The translations under genes were made by a program, and so were the position numbers. From Tuctoria greenei (Eukaryota; Streptophyta; Magnoliopsida; Poales; Poaceae): a DNA stretch of 64,000 nucleotides. The notes below the pieces were generated by a model. That model had not been told where the DNA came from, made no database searches, and was given only the letters and a program-made list of their open reading frames with translations. Numbering within the stretch: the first letter of the stretch is position 1; each line of letters begins with the position of its first letter. Positions 10,941 through 20,852 of the stretch are shown here, one piece after another. The DNA lies in contig JAYESD010000011.1 in assembly GCA_036927565.1 (NCBI GenBank), positions 97,253,178 to 97,317,177 on the forward strand. Reading direction: 5' to 3'.

Positions 10941-12219
10941 ATGGAAATCCCAAATACACTGGACATACCTATCAATGATTTCCTATGTGATGATATGTTG
11001 CTAAAGGTGACCGACTCTGACCCTTGGTATGCGGACATTGTAAACTTCATGGTTACACGGTACGTACCACCAAGGCAGGATAAGAAGAAGCTCATTTTTG
11101 AGAATCGACGTCACGTGTGGGATGATCCATACCTCTATAGGCTATGTTCTGATGGGATACTTAGAAGGTGTGTCCCAACAATCGAAGGCACCAAAATTAT
11201 CGAAAGATGCCATGCGGCCCCCTATGGCGGGCACTACAGTGTTCACCGTACTCAGGCAAAGATCTGGCAAAGCGGATTCTTTTGGCCCTCAATGTATGAG
11301 GATACAAAGGAATTCTTTCAAAGATGTCGGGAATGCCAAAAGCACGGAGGAATCACTGGTCGCAATGCGATGCCCCTCACATACAATCTCCAAGTGGACT
11401 TATTTGATGTGTGGGGGATCAACTTCATGGGACCTTTTCCAAAGTCCTATGATTGCGAGTATATTTTGGTGGCCGTAGATTATGTGTCCAAATGGGTAGA
11501 AGCATTACCATGCAAACATGTCGATGCCAAGACCGCTCGGAAAATGTTTCATGAAATCATTTTCCCACGGTTTGGAACTTCCCAGATGGTCATAAGTGAT
11601 GGAGGGTCTCATTTCATTGGTAAGACCTTTTGGAGCTTTCTGAGGGAGCTTGGGGTTGGGCGTAACATTGCTACTCTGTACCATACCCAAACAAGCGGTC
11701 AAACAGAAACGTCAAACAAACAAATCAACAATATTCTGCAAAAGACCGTCTTTGAGATGGGGAATGGATGGATGAACAAACTACTTGATGCACTTTGGGC
11801 ATACTGTACCGCCTATAAGACACCCATTGGAATGTCACCTTTCCAAATTGTCTATGGGAAAACTTGTCATTTACCCGTAGAGTTGGAACATAGAGCGTAT
11901 TGAGCTATCAAGAAGTAGAACGTGGATCTCCACGAAGCTGGAGAGTTGCACAAGATGCAAATTTCTGAACTGGAAGAATGGAGGGATAAGGCATACCATA
12001 GTGTCAAGATCTGTAAGGAAAACCAAGAGGTGGCACCATAAAAGAATTACACCTAAGGAATTCAAGCCTGGAGATAAAGTCCTACTTTTCAACTCTAGAG
12101 TCAAACTTTTTGGACATGGGAAACTAAAAGGTAAATGGGAAGGTCCCCATACTGTGGTAGATACTTCATCTCATGGAGCAATTACACTCCAAAATGATGA
12201 AGGTCATATATTCAAGTAA
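10941..12219 (+). pseudogene. Athila-A integrase (degenerate)
   Basis: The zinc-binding HHCC region is visible (GGHYSVHRTQAKIWQSGFFW to RCRECQKH, residues about 90-140 of the frame at 10941). It is followed by the catalytic core with VISDGGSHF (second Asp) and HTQTSGQTETSNKQ (Glu). The first catalytic position reads VWGINFMGPFP: Asn replaces the invariant Asp. The frame stops at 11903 (TGA in place of the usual Trp codon) and again at about 11918. The C-terminal beta-rich domain continues in another frame at 12001-12219 (FKPGDKVLLFNSRVKLFGHG, KWEGPHTV). The protein would normally insert the element's cDNA. Confidence 0.85.
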
Positions 12220-13942
12220 ATGGGCACCATCTTAACATCTTTTTAGAACCCGAAGAAAATTTGGACAAAGAAGAAGATGTATTCAATTTAATTGACTTTA
12301 ACGCCTATCCTTGAAGTTTGGTTAAATTTTCCATGTCTAATAAAGCTAGCTTGAACCCTCACCACTCCTTTCCAATCATCCCACTATCCGTACTTGTCTA
12401 AGTTGGAGAGAAGTAAAATGTAGAATATCATATATACTTTCCTACTTAGGAATTAGGCGCTTATTTTGATTCCATCATATGAAGTGCCTTTGTCAAATAA
12501 ATTGTTACTCATCGGTGTAGTTAAGGCCGGTAGAGTCTTTCACTTTCCCATTATTTCGTGCCAAATAAAGACAGGTACAAGAACAGGTGTGGGAGAGGTC
12601 CCACAGGCCTCCCAAAGTGCAACATGCTCGGACCATCATGAAAGAACAATTCAGAGCCTCGCATGAAGGACCACGAGACTATTTGACCAAGCCATGATGG
12701 CTTGACCCACCCTTCTTCATTAAGGCGATGGTTTGTGCTCTTTCACCTCTTATCCCTCCATACCTGATATTTGAGTTGAAATTGATTATGTATGATAATA
12801 TCATTAAAAGTCAACTCATTGGAAATTAAAATTGTGCAATTTCATATATCATATTTTGCTAGTGAATGAATATGTCTACTTCTCATTTCAATTCCATTAC
12901 ATTGTTCTTGAAACACATATCAATTTAGGAAAAAACATGTCATCTAAGTATTTGATTGGTGTGATATGATAAATGAGTGAAACTTGGAAACTCTCCATGC
13001 TAGAATTGAATTTTGGTATTGTAATATTTAAAGTCATTAGATTTTTGCCACCCTCTCTCATTAGAATCTAAATACCCACCAAGGCCATATGATAGAGATA
13101 TTGAAAACCAAATACATATGCCACTTTGCATTTTCATTGGACTTTATTGAACTCTTGACCCTTTTGATGGACTTGCATGAAATCTTTGATTAGGAATTTC
13201 TTGTGCACTCCACCATATTCCATGGTTTTCACACATCCACCATCAAAAGATACTCCATGCAAATTCTTCAAAATTCTCTCTGAATAAAAAGATGCACAAA
13301 AAGGAGTAGAAGGCATGGCTATAAGAGATGTCTCAAAAAAAAGAGAATTCAAAAAAAAAGAGAAAAAAAAGGAAAAGAGAGAGCCAATAAGTAGCCATGC
13401 TTCATCCTTGCACAAAAAATATATAGAGTGATCAAATGGGAGTCATCATCACCATTCATCATCCACCATCCATAATAAGTGCACAAGAATTTCTCTAGTC
13501 ATTGGTTTTTATTGCATGGTCTTCTAATGAGGATCTCGTTTTTGACTTAGTAATATATGAATTGCAAGTGAGCCACTTTTATCTTTACAAAGCTCCACAA
13601 AAATTCATATTTAGTTGTAGGAAAAGAAGTGGCAAGTCATGCCAAGGTGAGGACTAAACACATTAACAGACGAGAGCATTCTTTTGAGGAGTATGTCAGT
13701 ATATTTTTGACTTAGGAAAATATAGCAAGTTCCAAATTTATTTCAGTAGGAGGAGTCCAAGTGAACTACAATCAAACCATTCCTCTCTCAAACGCCCAAG
13801 ATGATGTGGTAGCCACATATCAAAGGTTCTTGAACAAAGGTATGTGTTGCAATGTTTTGTATACATATTTCATACTTGTAGCTTAATTATGATATCACTT
13901 AGTTCTTCTTGCCTTCACTCGAGGATGAGTAACGGACTAAGT
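12220..13942 (+). other. Athila-A 3' untranslated region
   Basis: AT-rich, non-coding DNA of about 1.7 kb between the end of pol and the PPT. It contains the phrase AAGCCATATGAT-like at 13085 and the closing block CTCGAGGATGAGTAACGGAC (13918-13937), typical of grass Athila 3' UTRs. The small minus-strand frame at 13134-13415 is low-complexity (Phe/Ser-rich from an A-run) and not considered a gene. Confidence 0.6.
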
Positions 13943-13953
13943 GCGGGGGAGTT
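13941..13953 (+). other. Polypurine tract of Athila-A
   Basis: GTGCGGGGGAGTT directly precedes the LTR start TGTTGACGGTCC. It primes plus-strand DNA synthesis in LTR elements. Confidence 0.75.
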
Positions 13954-15205
13954 TGTTGACGGTCCTTAATTGCCATATTCGACCTCAAGTCCCTGCATAA
14001 AAGCTATGGATTGGACAACCAACATAGTGGTAGGAGTTATTTACTAACTATCTCCATAAGTGTTGGTGCAATTGTGTATGTAGGTGAATTATGACCATAA
14101 ATAGAGGTATTTACAGGGACCAATCTAGAAAACAGACCTTCTGACCAATTAGGCGCAATCACGAGGATTTATGGGCCCACTCGGAGGAGAAAACCAACTA
14201 AAAATCACCGGAATCACCCATACCCATGATGGGGGCCCACATAACAGTGTCATAGAGAAGTTTCGGCGCAATTGGAGCTGTTGGCACTTCGGCCGACCTA
14301 CCAGGTCGCCTGACTAGGTAAATGTGTTAAACGCAATCAACCGCCATGTGTTGGCTCCTCACGGCTTGGAGATCATGATGGCGACTGAGTCCCTCGCTTT
14401 TTCTGGCGCTAAACCGACCTTTGGAGGGTATAAATACGGGTTAGGGGGCTCCCTCACTCCACACACCAAAGGCTTGAGTCAAGTACTCCACTCCAAAGGC
14501 ATAGTGCTGCCAAATTGCTTCGAAAATTGGGAGAGAGTGAGAAAGAGGAGGAGGAGGAGGAGAAGGAGGCTTCGGCTTGTCGGGCTTCTTCCACATAAGG
14601 ATAGGATTTGGGCTTGTCGAGCCCTCTCCACCTTTGTACCTCAATAGTTCTTTCCATCTCAAGTAAGGTACATGATTTCCATTTGAGTTCATTTATTTAA
14701 TTCAAGCAAGTTAATTCCTTAGTTGCTTGTTTGCTTGTTGCTCTATTCATTTAGAGGCCCTAGTCTTTGCTAGAGAGGTTAGGGAAGTAATCGATAGCGT
14801 AGGCGTGGTGTCTAGGCTTGACGTTACCTTTGATTATATCGTAGTCCACGGGTTGTAGAGGTAGGTGGTGATAGCCCTATTCGTCCATTGTTATCCTCCA
14901 CGTTCGAATACGACGTTCGCCTTGGCGGAAGTCGCCTGGCAGATCAGGGTAAGTACGTGCCCAATACAAGCTGCTATTGATGGACTTTCTTTGAATTAGA
15001 ACCCCTTCTCTTAGGAAATACACTCTATCTCTTGCCTACGACCAAGCTTTGTGTCCTTGGCTGAATTAGTTCGAAGATTAGAACACATTCCTTGGATTTG
15101 ATACTCTTGGGAATACTCTTTAAAGGGAAGTGCTACAGCGGTTTGTCCGTGCGCTTGAAGTCATGGCCCAAACACCGGTACAAAGTGAGATATTCAGCTT
15201 GCCAT
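13954..15205 (+). repeat. Athila-A 3' LTR (LTR1); right end not exactly placed
   Basis: Starts TGTTGACGGTCCTTAATTGC. A TATA box GTATAAATAC (14428-14437) is followed by CT-rich leader DNA and a GGA/AGG run (14549-14571). The closing part (GGAATACTCTTT, AAGTGCTACAGCGG, GTGCGCTTG; 15110-15150) matches the U5 of the other Athila LTRs (36800-36860, 63075-63120). The end is ambiguous: CCCAAACA at about 15165-15172 or a point near 15205. This LTR subfamily is more distant from LTR0, LTR2 and LTR3. Confidence 0.7.
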
Positions 15206-15689
15206 ACCATTATTTTTGGCATGTGGGAAGAACGAAAAGTGCTTCAGACAATGAGAACAACGCACGGTCCTTAACTGGTCAAGCAGGCCCACATCCTAGT
15301 CCCCTCTCAGTCCACAAGTTCATCATCTTTCTTATTTTATCCCATATCCAATTACATTAAGTCCTAACTCACAAATGGTGGTGACCTTGCAGCCGATTCG
15401 AGTTCTACCGCTATAAGCATGGCTAAACATGAAACTTTGCAAATTAAAAATCAACCCAATTTGTCCCATGACATAACTCAACAAGGATTGGATTTAATCA
15501 AGGCTCACCATGTCCTACACCTAGTTCCAAACAATGCGTATACAATAATACTATGTTCATTCATCACTTCTATAAAAATAATAGGTTCAAGATGCATAGA
15601 TGCTTGCCTTTAATATCTGGAGAACACTCCGCAGGATTAGTGGTCACACAACCATTCTCCCAAGCTGCACCCGTGCCAACTCAAGATCA
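15206..15689. other. Unresolved segment between LTR1 and recognisable Athila-B gag
   Basis: About 480 bp without a PBS and without recognisable coding motifs. Short frames (15419-15613) have no known similarity. It may be a diverged Athila leader or foreign sequence. Confidence 0.35.
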
Positions 15690-16820
15690 TCCAAGAAGTT
15701 GTCCTCTAATGACAAGACCCTAGAAAGCATTAATGCACAGATAGAAGGACTATCCTCAGCCTTCAAGAATGAACTGAGCTTCAACAAGATGTTAGAAACT
15801 TAGTTGGATCAACTTGCTGCATTTGTTCCACCAACCGAAAAGGTGAATGTGGTGACTACGAGAGGTGCAAAACCACTTGTGACCCACCGTATCCCACACA
15901 AGAGAAGAGGACAACTGAAAAGGATAAAGAGGATGTTCCGACTGGCATAAGTGAACCAAGTAATTCGAAGACACCAACTTATTTTCATTCCCTCACAGGC
16001 AAAGAAGCCAATAGTGGATGAGCTATTCAACTGCTTTAGTGAGGTTATCCAGAAGATCCACATCAATGTTCCCTTGATTGATGCGATGCAAGTATGCACT
16101 TATGCTCACAATCTCAAGGACATATTGAATAACAAGCGGCCATTGCCCACCACTGAGGTTGTCAAGCTTATGGAGGACTGCAGTGTAGCCATCCTCAATA
16201 GGCTTCAGGAGAAGAAGATGGACCCTGGATGTCCTACAATATCTTGCGCAATTAGGGCTCACTACTTTGACAAGGCTCTTTGTTACCTTGGAGCAAGTGT
16301 GAGTGTGATGCCCAAGGTGGTCTTTGACCAGCTGAACTTCACGGAGATCACTCCAACACAAACGCAACTCCAACTGGCTGATTCTTCAGTCCGTTATACG
16401 ACGGGTGTTGCTGAAGACATTCCGGTGAAAATTCGGAATTGCTTCATACCCGTGGATTTCATGGTGCTCGAGATGGATGTTGAGAAGGTTACGTTGCTCA
16501 TTCTCGGGCACCCGTTCCTTAGCACCGTGAAAGCTCACATAGACATTGGACCTAGAGAAATTAACTTAAATATCAATGCCAAGGAGGAGAAGTTTAACTT
16601 TTTGCCCAAAGCCGAAGCAATGCTCTATGATTTGCATCAAGCATGGGCCAAATGTTAAACACATTCAAGAGGTCGAAGTCACACCTCCAAAGGTGGATTC
16701 GCTCATTACATTCATGAGGCAACTATTATATGCAGAGAACCTGTCTTATCGTCCACGCCGACAACCCAAGAAGACAGAGAATTTTGGGCCTCTCCAAAGG
16801 CCCAAGTCCACCGAGCCGCA
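15690..16820 (+). pseudogene. Athila-B gag C-terminus and aspartic protease (5' part, before the copia insertion)
   Basis: The segment carries ESINAQIEGLSSAFKNELSF (gag C-terminal helix), a stop at about 15800-15802, and then the frame 15951-16658. The latter shows AHNLKDILNNKRPLP, DPGCPTISCAI, the protease pocket LCYLGASVSVMPKVVFDQLN and LILGHPFLSTVKAHID. The usual catalytic CDLGSSVSVMP has become CYLGASVSVMP, so the active-site Asp is replaced by Tyr. A frameshift near 16600-16660 moves the C-terminal part (RPRRQPKKTENFGPLQRP) into another frame, which runs into the copia element at 16821. The frame resumes exactly after the insertion at 28657. Confidence 0.75.
16816..16820. repeat. TSD CCGCA, left copy (SIRE element)
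   Basis: CCGCA lies directly before the 5' LTR TGAAAGTGCA and is repeated at 28652-28656 directly after the 3' LTR. Confidence 0.95.
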
Positions 16821-18385
16821 TGAAAGTGCATCTAGGACTCCCTTGTGGTTTTTGGATGATTTATGACAAGCAATTGGGATCCTAATCCTTTTGTTGAGAT
16901 GAATGCAAGAAAATGATGAAAAATGAGCAAAGTACCAAAAAGAGGGAAATTGAGAAGGAAAATGAATTTGATCTCAAGGAGAAGAAATTAGTAGTTTAGT
17001 ATGTATGGAGTGTGTTAAGGAAACACACCCAAGAGCTCAATCTCACTTAATCACACACACACAATGCACAAAGCTATACAGGACCGGACTAGTCCGATAT
17101 CAGCCGGACTAGTCCGATATCACATTCTGCACCAGATCGGACAAGTCCGGTCACCACCGGACTAGTCTGATATCTTTCTGTTCCACTTCGGACTAGTCCT
17201 CCCCAGTGCGGAGTAGTCCTTATCAATGCACAAGTCACACAAAATCGGACCAGTCCGTTGTGACCCGGACTAGTCCGATATTCATTCTGATCCACTTCGG
17301 ACAAGTCCGGTGTCCACAAGGACTAGTCCGATATACACCCTGATCTAAATCGGACAAGTCCTCCAAGTGCGGACTTGTCATCCTAAACACTTAGGGTTTC
17401 ATATGTCCGGACAAGTCCGATGACAATCGGACTAGTCTGAAGCTTTCCAGTAGCGAAATCGGACAAGTCCATTTTGAACCGGACTAGTCCGAGATTCCTA
17501 GACACTTAGGGTTTGCTTCACACAGCACACCGGACTAGTCCGGTCACCACCACGGACTAGTCCGATCTTTCTGAACCCTAACGGTAACTTCTAGAAACCC
17601 CATATAAATAGAGGTGCACGACCCACTTTCACCCTCTCTCGAACCCTAGCGCCGTCACACCTCCCAAGAGACTCAAAAACCATCTCTCTCCACGAAATTA
17701 AGTGCAAAATCAATCAATCCATTGAAGATCACTTCTAGATCATTGGAGAGGCACTTGGCACACGATTGAGCTCTTGGTTTGAATCTCTAACATACTCTTG
17801 CATCTCAATCTGTATATTTCGAAGTGTGTTATTGGTGGTCTTGAAACTTGTAATCAAGGGAGCTCTCAACTTGTGAGATCGCCCCTTCAACTTGGTGATT
17901 TACCCCTGTGTGGTTAGTGGAAGAGGATTAACCTTCGTGGCGATCCGACGAGGGAAGGGTTGGTGAAGACCCGGTCCTTTTGTGGGCTCCTCAACGTGGA
18001 TGTAGGCTGCCTTCGTGGTAACCGAACCACGGGATAAATCTTGTGTCTTGTTCGTTTGTGTTCATCATTCTAGTTGATCAACATTATCTAGGGTTGATTC
18101 TTATTGTTGAATTCAAGTTAATTAGTTGAACAAGGATCATACTAGCAATAAAACTTGACTTACAACTATTGAACTGTTGTTAAAGTTTATATTTCCGCTG
18201 CAAACGTCAACGAAACAATCAAATTGACTTAACTTGATCAACCTAGCCCGTGAAATCCGGACTAGTCCGCACATTACCGGACTAGTCCGATATATCTGTT
18301 TTTGACCTTTTTGTTGAAGTGCTACAGGAACCGAGAAAATTCAAGAAGGCCTATTCACCCCCCCCCCCCTCTAGGCCTACATTCA
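16821..18385 (+). repeat. SIRE 5' LTR
   Basis: TGAAAGTGCATCTAGGACTC to CTAGGCCTACATTCA. The U3 part (17083-17570) is packed with about 18 copies of GGACTAGTCC or GGACAAGTCC type words. The TATA box CATATAAATA lies at 17601-17610, followed by the leader ACCCTAGCGCCGTCACACC. Two more motif copies lie at about 18255-18290, and a C-run (18359-18369) lies just inside the right end. Confidence 0.95.
17083..17570. repeat. Cluster of 12-bp palindromes CGGACTAGTCCG / CGGACAAGTCCG in the 5' LTR U3
   Basis: About 18 copies at irregular spacing of 15-40 bp, upstream of the TATA box. Perfect palindromes (CGGACTAGTCCG) alternate with AA or TT variants and single-base decays. The same cluster is duplicated in the 3' LTR (27349-27835). 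Position and palindromic symmetry suggest binding sites for a dimeric protein, but nothing in the window proves it. Confidence 0.85.
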
Positions 18386-18386
18386 A

Positions 18387-20852
18387 TTGGTATCAGAGCG
18401 GGTTCTTCAAGAAAGAGTGCAACCACTCGAAGAGATCATGTCGGACATGAAGGAAGTCCAGAAAATCAACAACCAGGAAGAAATGAACAATGACAAGCAC
18501 CAAAAGCTTGAAAAGTATCTCGAAGCCATTCAAGACTTCGATGATGATGATGAGGAGACATTGGAGCTGAAAGCACTGCTCCGAAAGAAAGCACTTTCCA
18601 AAGGGAAAGCTAAAGTTGAAGAAAAGAAGAAGGGGAGTGGTCACACCGACTACTCCCGATATCCTTTTAATTATGGCCGTTTAAATTCTAACAGCAGTCA
18701 TTATCTATCTATTCCTCTCGGAAAAGCCCCACACTTCGATGGGAGTGATTACTCCATGTGGAGGCAAAATATGAAGATGCACTTGATTTCCCTTAACCCA
18801 AGTTTATGGCATATTGTGTGCACAGGAATAAACATCCCTGATGACGATGAAGAACTCACACCAAGTCAAGAGCAAGCCATCCACAGGAATGCCCAAGCCG
18901 CAGCCGTTATCACCTCATCTCTAAGTAGAGATGAATTCACAAAGGTGGACGGATTGGAGATTGCCAAAGAAATCTGGGACACACTACAGACAGCACATGA
19001 AGGTGACAGGCATGTGCGGGAGGCAAAGATTGAGATGATTGAAGGCGAACTGGGAAGGTTCGCGATTGAGGAAGATGAGTCTCCCCAGTACATGTACAAC
19101 AGACTGAAGACTCTTGTGAACAAGGTTCGATCATATGGTAGCAAAAAGTGGAATGACCACGAGGTTGTAAAGCTCATCCTTAGAGCCTTTATGCCTCGCA
19201 ACGTCACACTTTGCTCTATGATCCGAGAAAGTCCCGGGTACAAGAAAATGACTCCGGATGAACTGCTTGGCAAAATCATCAACTTTGAGATGATGGAGAA
19301 GCAAGCCAAGCACATCAAAGAAATAGCCGACCTCACATCGGCCAAGAAGAAGGGAATTGCCTTAAAGTCCTCACTCAAGCCTCTATCCAAAGAAGCAAAA
19401 GAACCACGGCTTGAGGAGGACAGCGATGATGAAAGCAGCGAGCTGGACGAAGAAGATATGATTTTGTTCATGATAAAGTTCAAAAGAATTATGAAGAAAA
19501 GACAAGGAACAAAATCGAGTGAAGGAAAATACAAGGAGAAGACAAAGCCGAAGATGAGGCGGGCATGCTATAATTGTGGTGAGTACAATCACTTTATAGT
19601 TGATTGCCCATATGAGGACAACAAGAAGAAGAGTAAAGAGTCCAAGCCTCAACCGAAGAAATTCTTCAAGAAGAAGAAACAAGCTGAACAAGCACACATC
19701 GGAAAGGAGTGGGACTCAAACGATGAGTCCTCATCGTCCGATGAAGAAGAAATGGCTAGCATAGCCATTGAAAGCATGTCCAAGAAACCCACACTCTTCC
19801 CCACGCTCCGTGCAAAGAAAGCAAATGGAACTTGCCTCATGGCTAAGGAAGGTAAACGCAAGGTAAACATCAAAACTCCTTCCTTGCATTCTTACTCGAG
19901 TGATGATGATCTAGATAGTGATAATGAAGATATGCTGATTGGTTTAGATAGAAAAACTGCTGCTAAAATGAAATTCTTGCTTAACCAACTTGTTGAGAAG
20001 GAAGAGCTAATTGATCGTCAAGAAGACATGATTATCTCCCAAAAGGAGAAGCATGTCGAACTTGACAATCTACTAGCTCTTGAAAAGGAGAGAAACCACT
20101 CACTAGAGCTTAAGCTAGCTTCAAGCAAGAAAACTTGCTTGGAGTTAACCAACTCAAACATTGCAATCAAGGATCAACTTGATGACCTAATCAAGGTCAA
20201 CAAGATCCTTGAAGTGCAGGTTGAGTCACTCAAGCTTAGTGAACCTTCCTCCTCTTCAACCCTACCTTCTCAACCCACTTCAACTAATATCGTTCATATT
20301 TGCAAATGTGATAAAATTAACACCAGGTTGAAGGAAAATTCTACCTCCACAAAGGACAAAAATCCTACCCAATGTGTAATATTTGACAAGGAGAGGATCA
20401 ACTATGCACGTAGTGCATATTTGGTCCAAAGACCTCCAAATGTCAAGTACGGCATTGGTTACTCTCATGATGGAAAGCAAAGAGCTGGAAATCATAAAAA
20501 TAACAAGGGAAGGATTACCTTTGTGAAGGGAGGACCCTCACAACCTGGTAACTCGAAAACTAAAAATCTGAACTCTCATGAAAACCGGACTAGTCCGGTT
20601 GTGGTCCGGACAAGTCCGGTCATCCAGACAAGTCCGGTCACACAGACTAGTCCAACCCATAATCAACAGCAACTCTTGTTTAAAACCTTTGATGCTTCTT
20701 ATGTATTGATGAAAAATAATGTTGGTAAAGTGTATGCTTATTATGCTGGGCCACGCCATGGGAACACAAAATCCCATGTGTGGGTGCCCAAATGTATTAT
20801 TACTAACCTCCAAGGACCCAAGCAAGCTTGGGTACCTAAAACCAAGGCGTAA
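18387..20852 (+). CDS. gag: SIRE Gag polyprotein, 821 residues, intact
   Basis: The frame is open from next to the PBS; the likely start is at or after 18387 (the first Met overlaps the PBS, so the true start may be the Met at about 18438). It contains the UBN2-type copia capsid region (SIPLGKAPHFDGSDYSMWRQ, about residues 108-127, and PQYMYNRLKTLVNKVRSYGS). The CCHC zinc knuckle CYNCGEYNHFIVDC comes next (about residues 395-408), then basic and acidic stretches, a coiled coil (about 560-640, KEELIDRQEDMIISQKEKH) and a tail. In the tail four palindrome-motif copies (20583-20652) encode the repeat RTSPV. Its role is capsid assembly and RNA packaging. The length, longer than ordinary copia gag, fits SIRE/Maximus. 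It ends in TAA; pol follows in another frame. Confidence 0.9.
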   Translation: MVSERVLQERVQPLEEIMSDMKEVQKINNQEEMNNDKHQKLEKYLEAIQDFDDDDEETLELKALLRKKALSKGKAKVEEKKKGSGHTDYSRYPFNYGRLNSNSSHYLSIPLGKAPHFDGSDYSMWRQNMKMHLISLNPSLWHIVCTGINIPDDDEELTPSQEQAIHRNAQAAAVITSSLSRDEFTKVDGLEIAKEIWDTLQTAHEGDRHVREAKIEMIEGELGRFAIEEDESPQYMYNRLKTLVNKVRSYGSKKWNDHEVVKLILRAFMPRNVTLCSMIRESPGYKKMTPDELLGKIINFEMMEKQAKHIKEIADLTSAKKKGIALKSSLKPLSKEAKEPRLEEDSDDESSELDEEDMILFMIKFKRIMKKRQGTKSSEGKYKEKTKPKMRRACYNCGEYNHFIVDCPYEDNKKKSKESKPQPKKFFKKKKQAEQAHIGKEWDSNDESSSSDEEEMASIAIESMSKKPTLFPTLRAKKANGTCLMAKEGKRKVNIKTPSLHSYSSDDDLDSDNEDMLIGLDRKTAAKMKFLLNQLVEKEELIDRQEDMIISQKEKHVELDNLLALEKERNHSLELKLASSKKTCLELTNSNIAIKDQLDDLIKVNKILEVQVESLKLSEPSSSSTLPSQPTSTNIVHICKCDKINTRLKENSTSTKDKNPTQCVIFDKERINYARSAYLVQRPPNVKYGIGYSHDGKQRAGNHKNNKGRITFVKGGPSQPGNSKTKNLNSHENRTSPVVVRTSPVIQTSPVTQTSPTHNQQQLLFKTFDASYVLMKNNVGKVYAYYAGPRHGNTKSHVWVPKCIITNLQGPKQAWVPKTKA
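18388..18405 (+). other. Primer-binding site, SIRE element (initiator tRNA-Met)
   Basis: TGGTATCAGAGCGGGTTC begins two bases after the 5' LTR end. TGGTATCAGAGC is complementary to the 3' end of plant initiator tRNA-Met and is the standard copia PBS. Confidence 0.9.

Larger units (their letters stand above)
8600..15205 (+). mobile_element. Athila-A: Ty3/gypsy (Athila lineage) remnant with pol, 3' UTR and 3' LTR
   Basis: The order protease-like region, RT, RNase H, integrase, long 3' UTR, PPT, LTR is that of Ty3/gypsy. The motifs YRKLNKTTMKDHF, FGLCNAPTSFQRCMM, FMDDFSVYGKTFDH and AVGAVLGQTKDKKHHAI are diagnostic for the plant Athila branch. No 5' LTR or gag is recognisable upstream, so the left part is missing. 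Several frameshifts and stops make it dead. Confidence 0.8.

Noticed and set aside
13134..13415. 93-codon minus-strand frame in the Athila-A 3' UTR
   Set aside because: The frame depends on A-rich low-complexity DNA and aligns with the non-coding 3' UTR of the other Athila copies.
15206..15689. tRNA or organellar insertion in the unresolved segment
   Set aside because: No cloverleaf-like arms, no CCA-type end and no recognisable organellar gene could be read.
17089..17319. Minus-strand 76-codon open frame repeated at 27354-27584
   Set aside because: It exists in both LTRs only because the palindrome motif repeats lack stops in that frame (GLVRSG/RTSP words). It has no independent support as a gene.
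18866..19534. 222-codon minus-strand frame inside SIRE gag
   Set aside because: Antisense shadow of gag; serine-rich runs mirror acidic codons of the sense strand.
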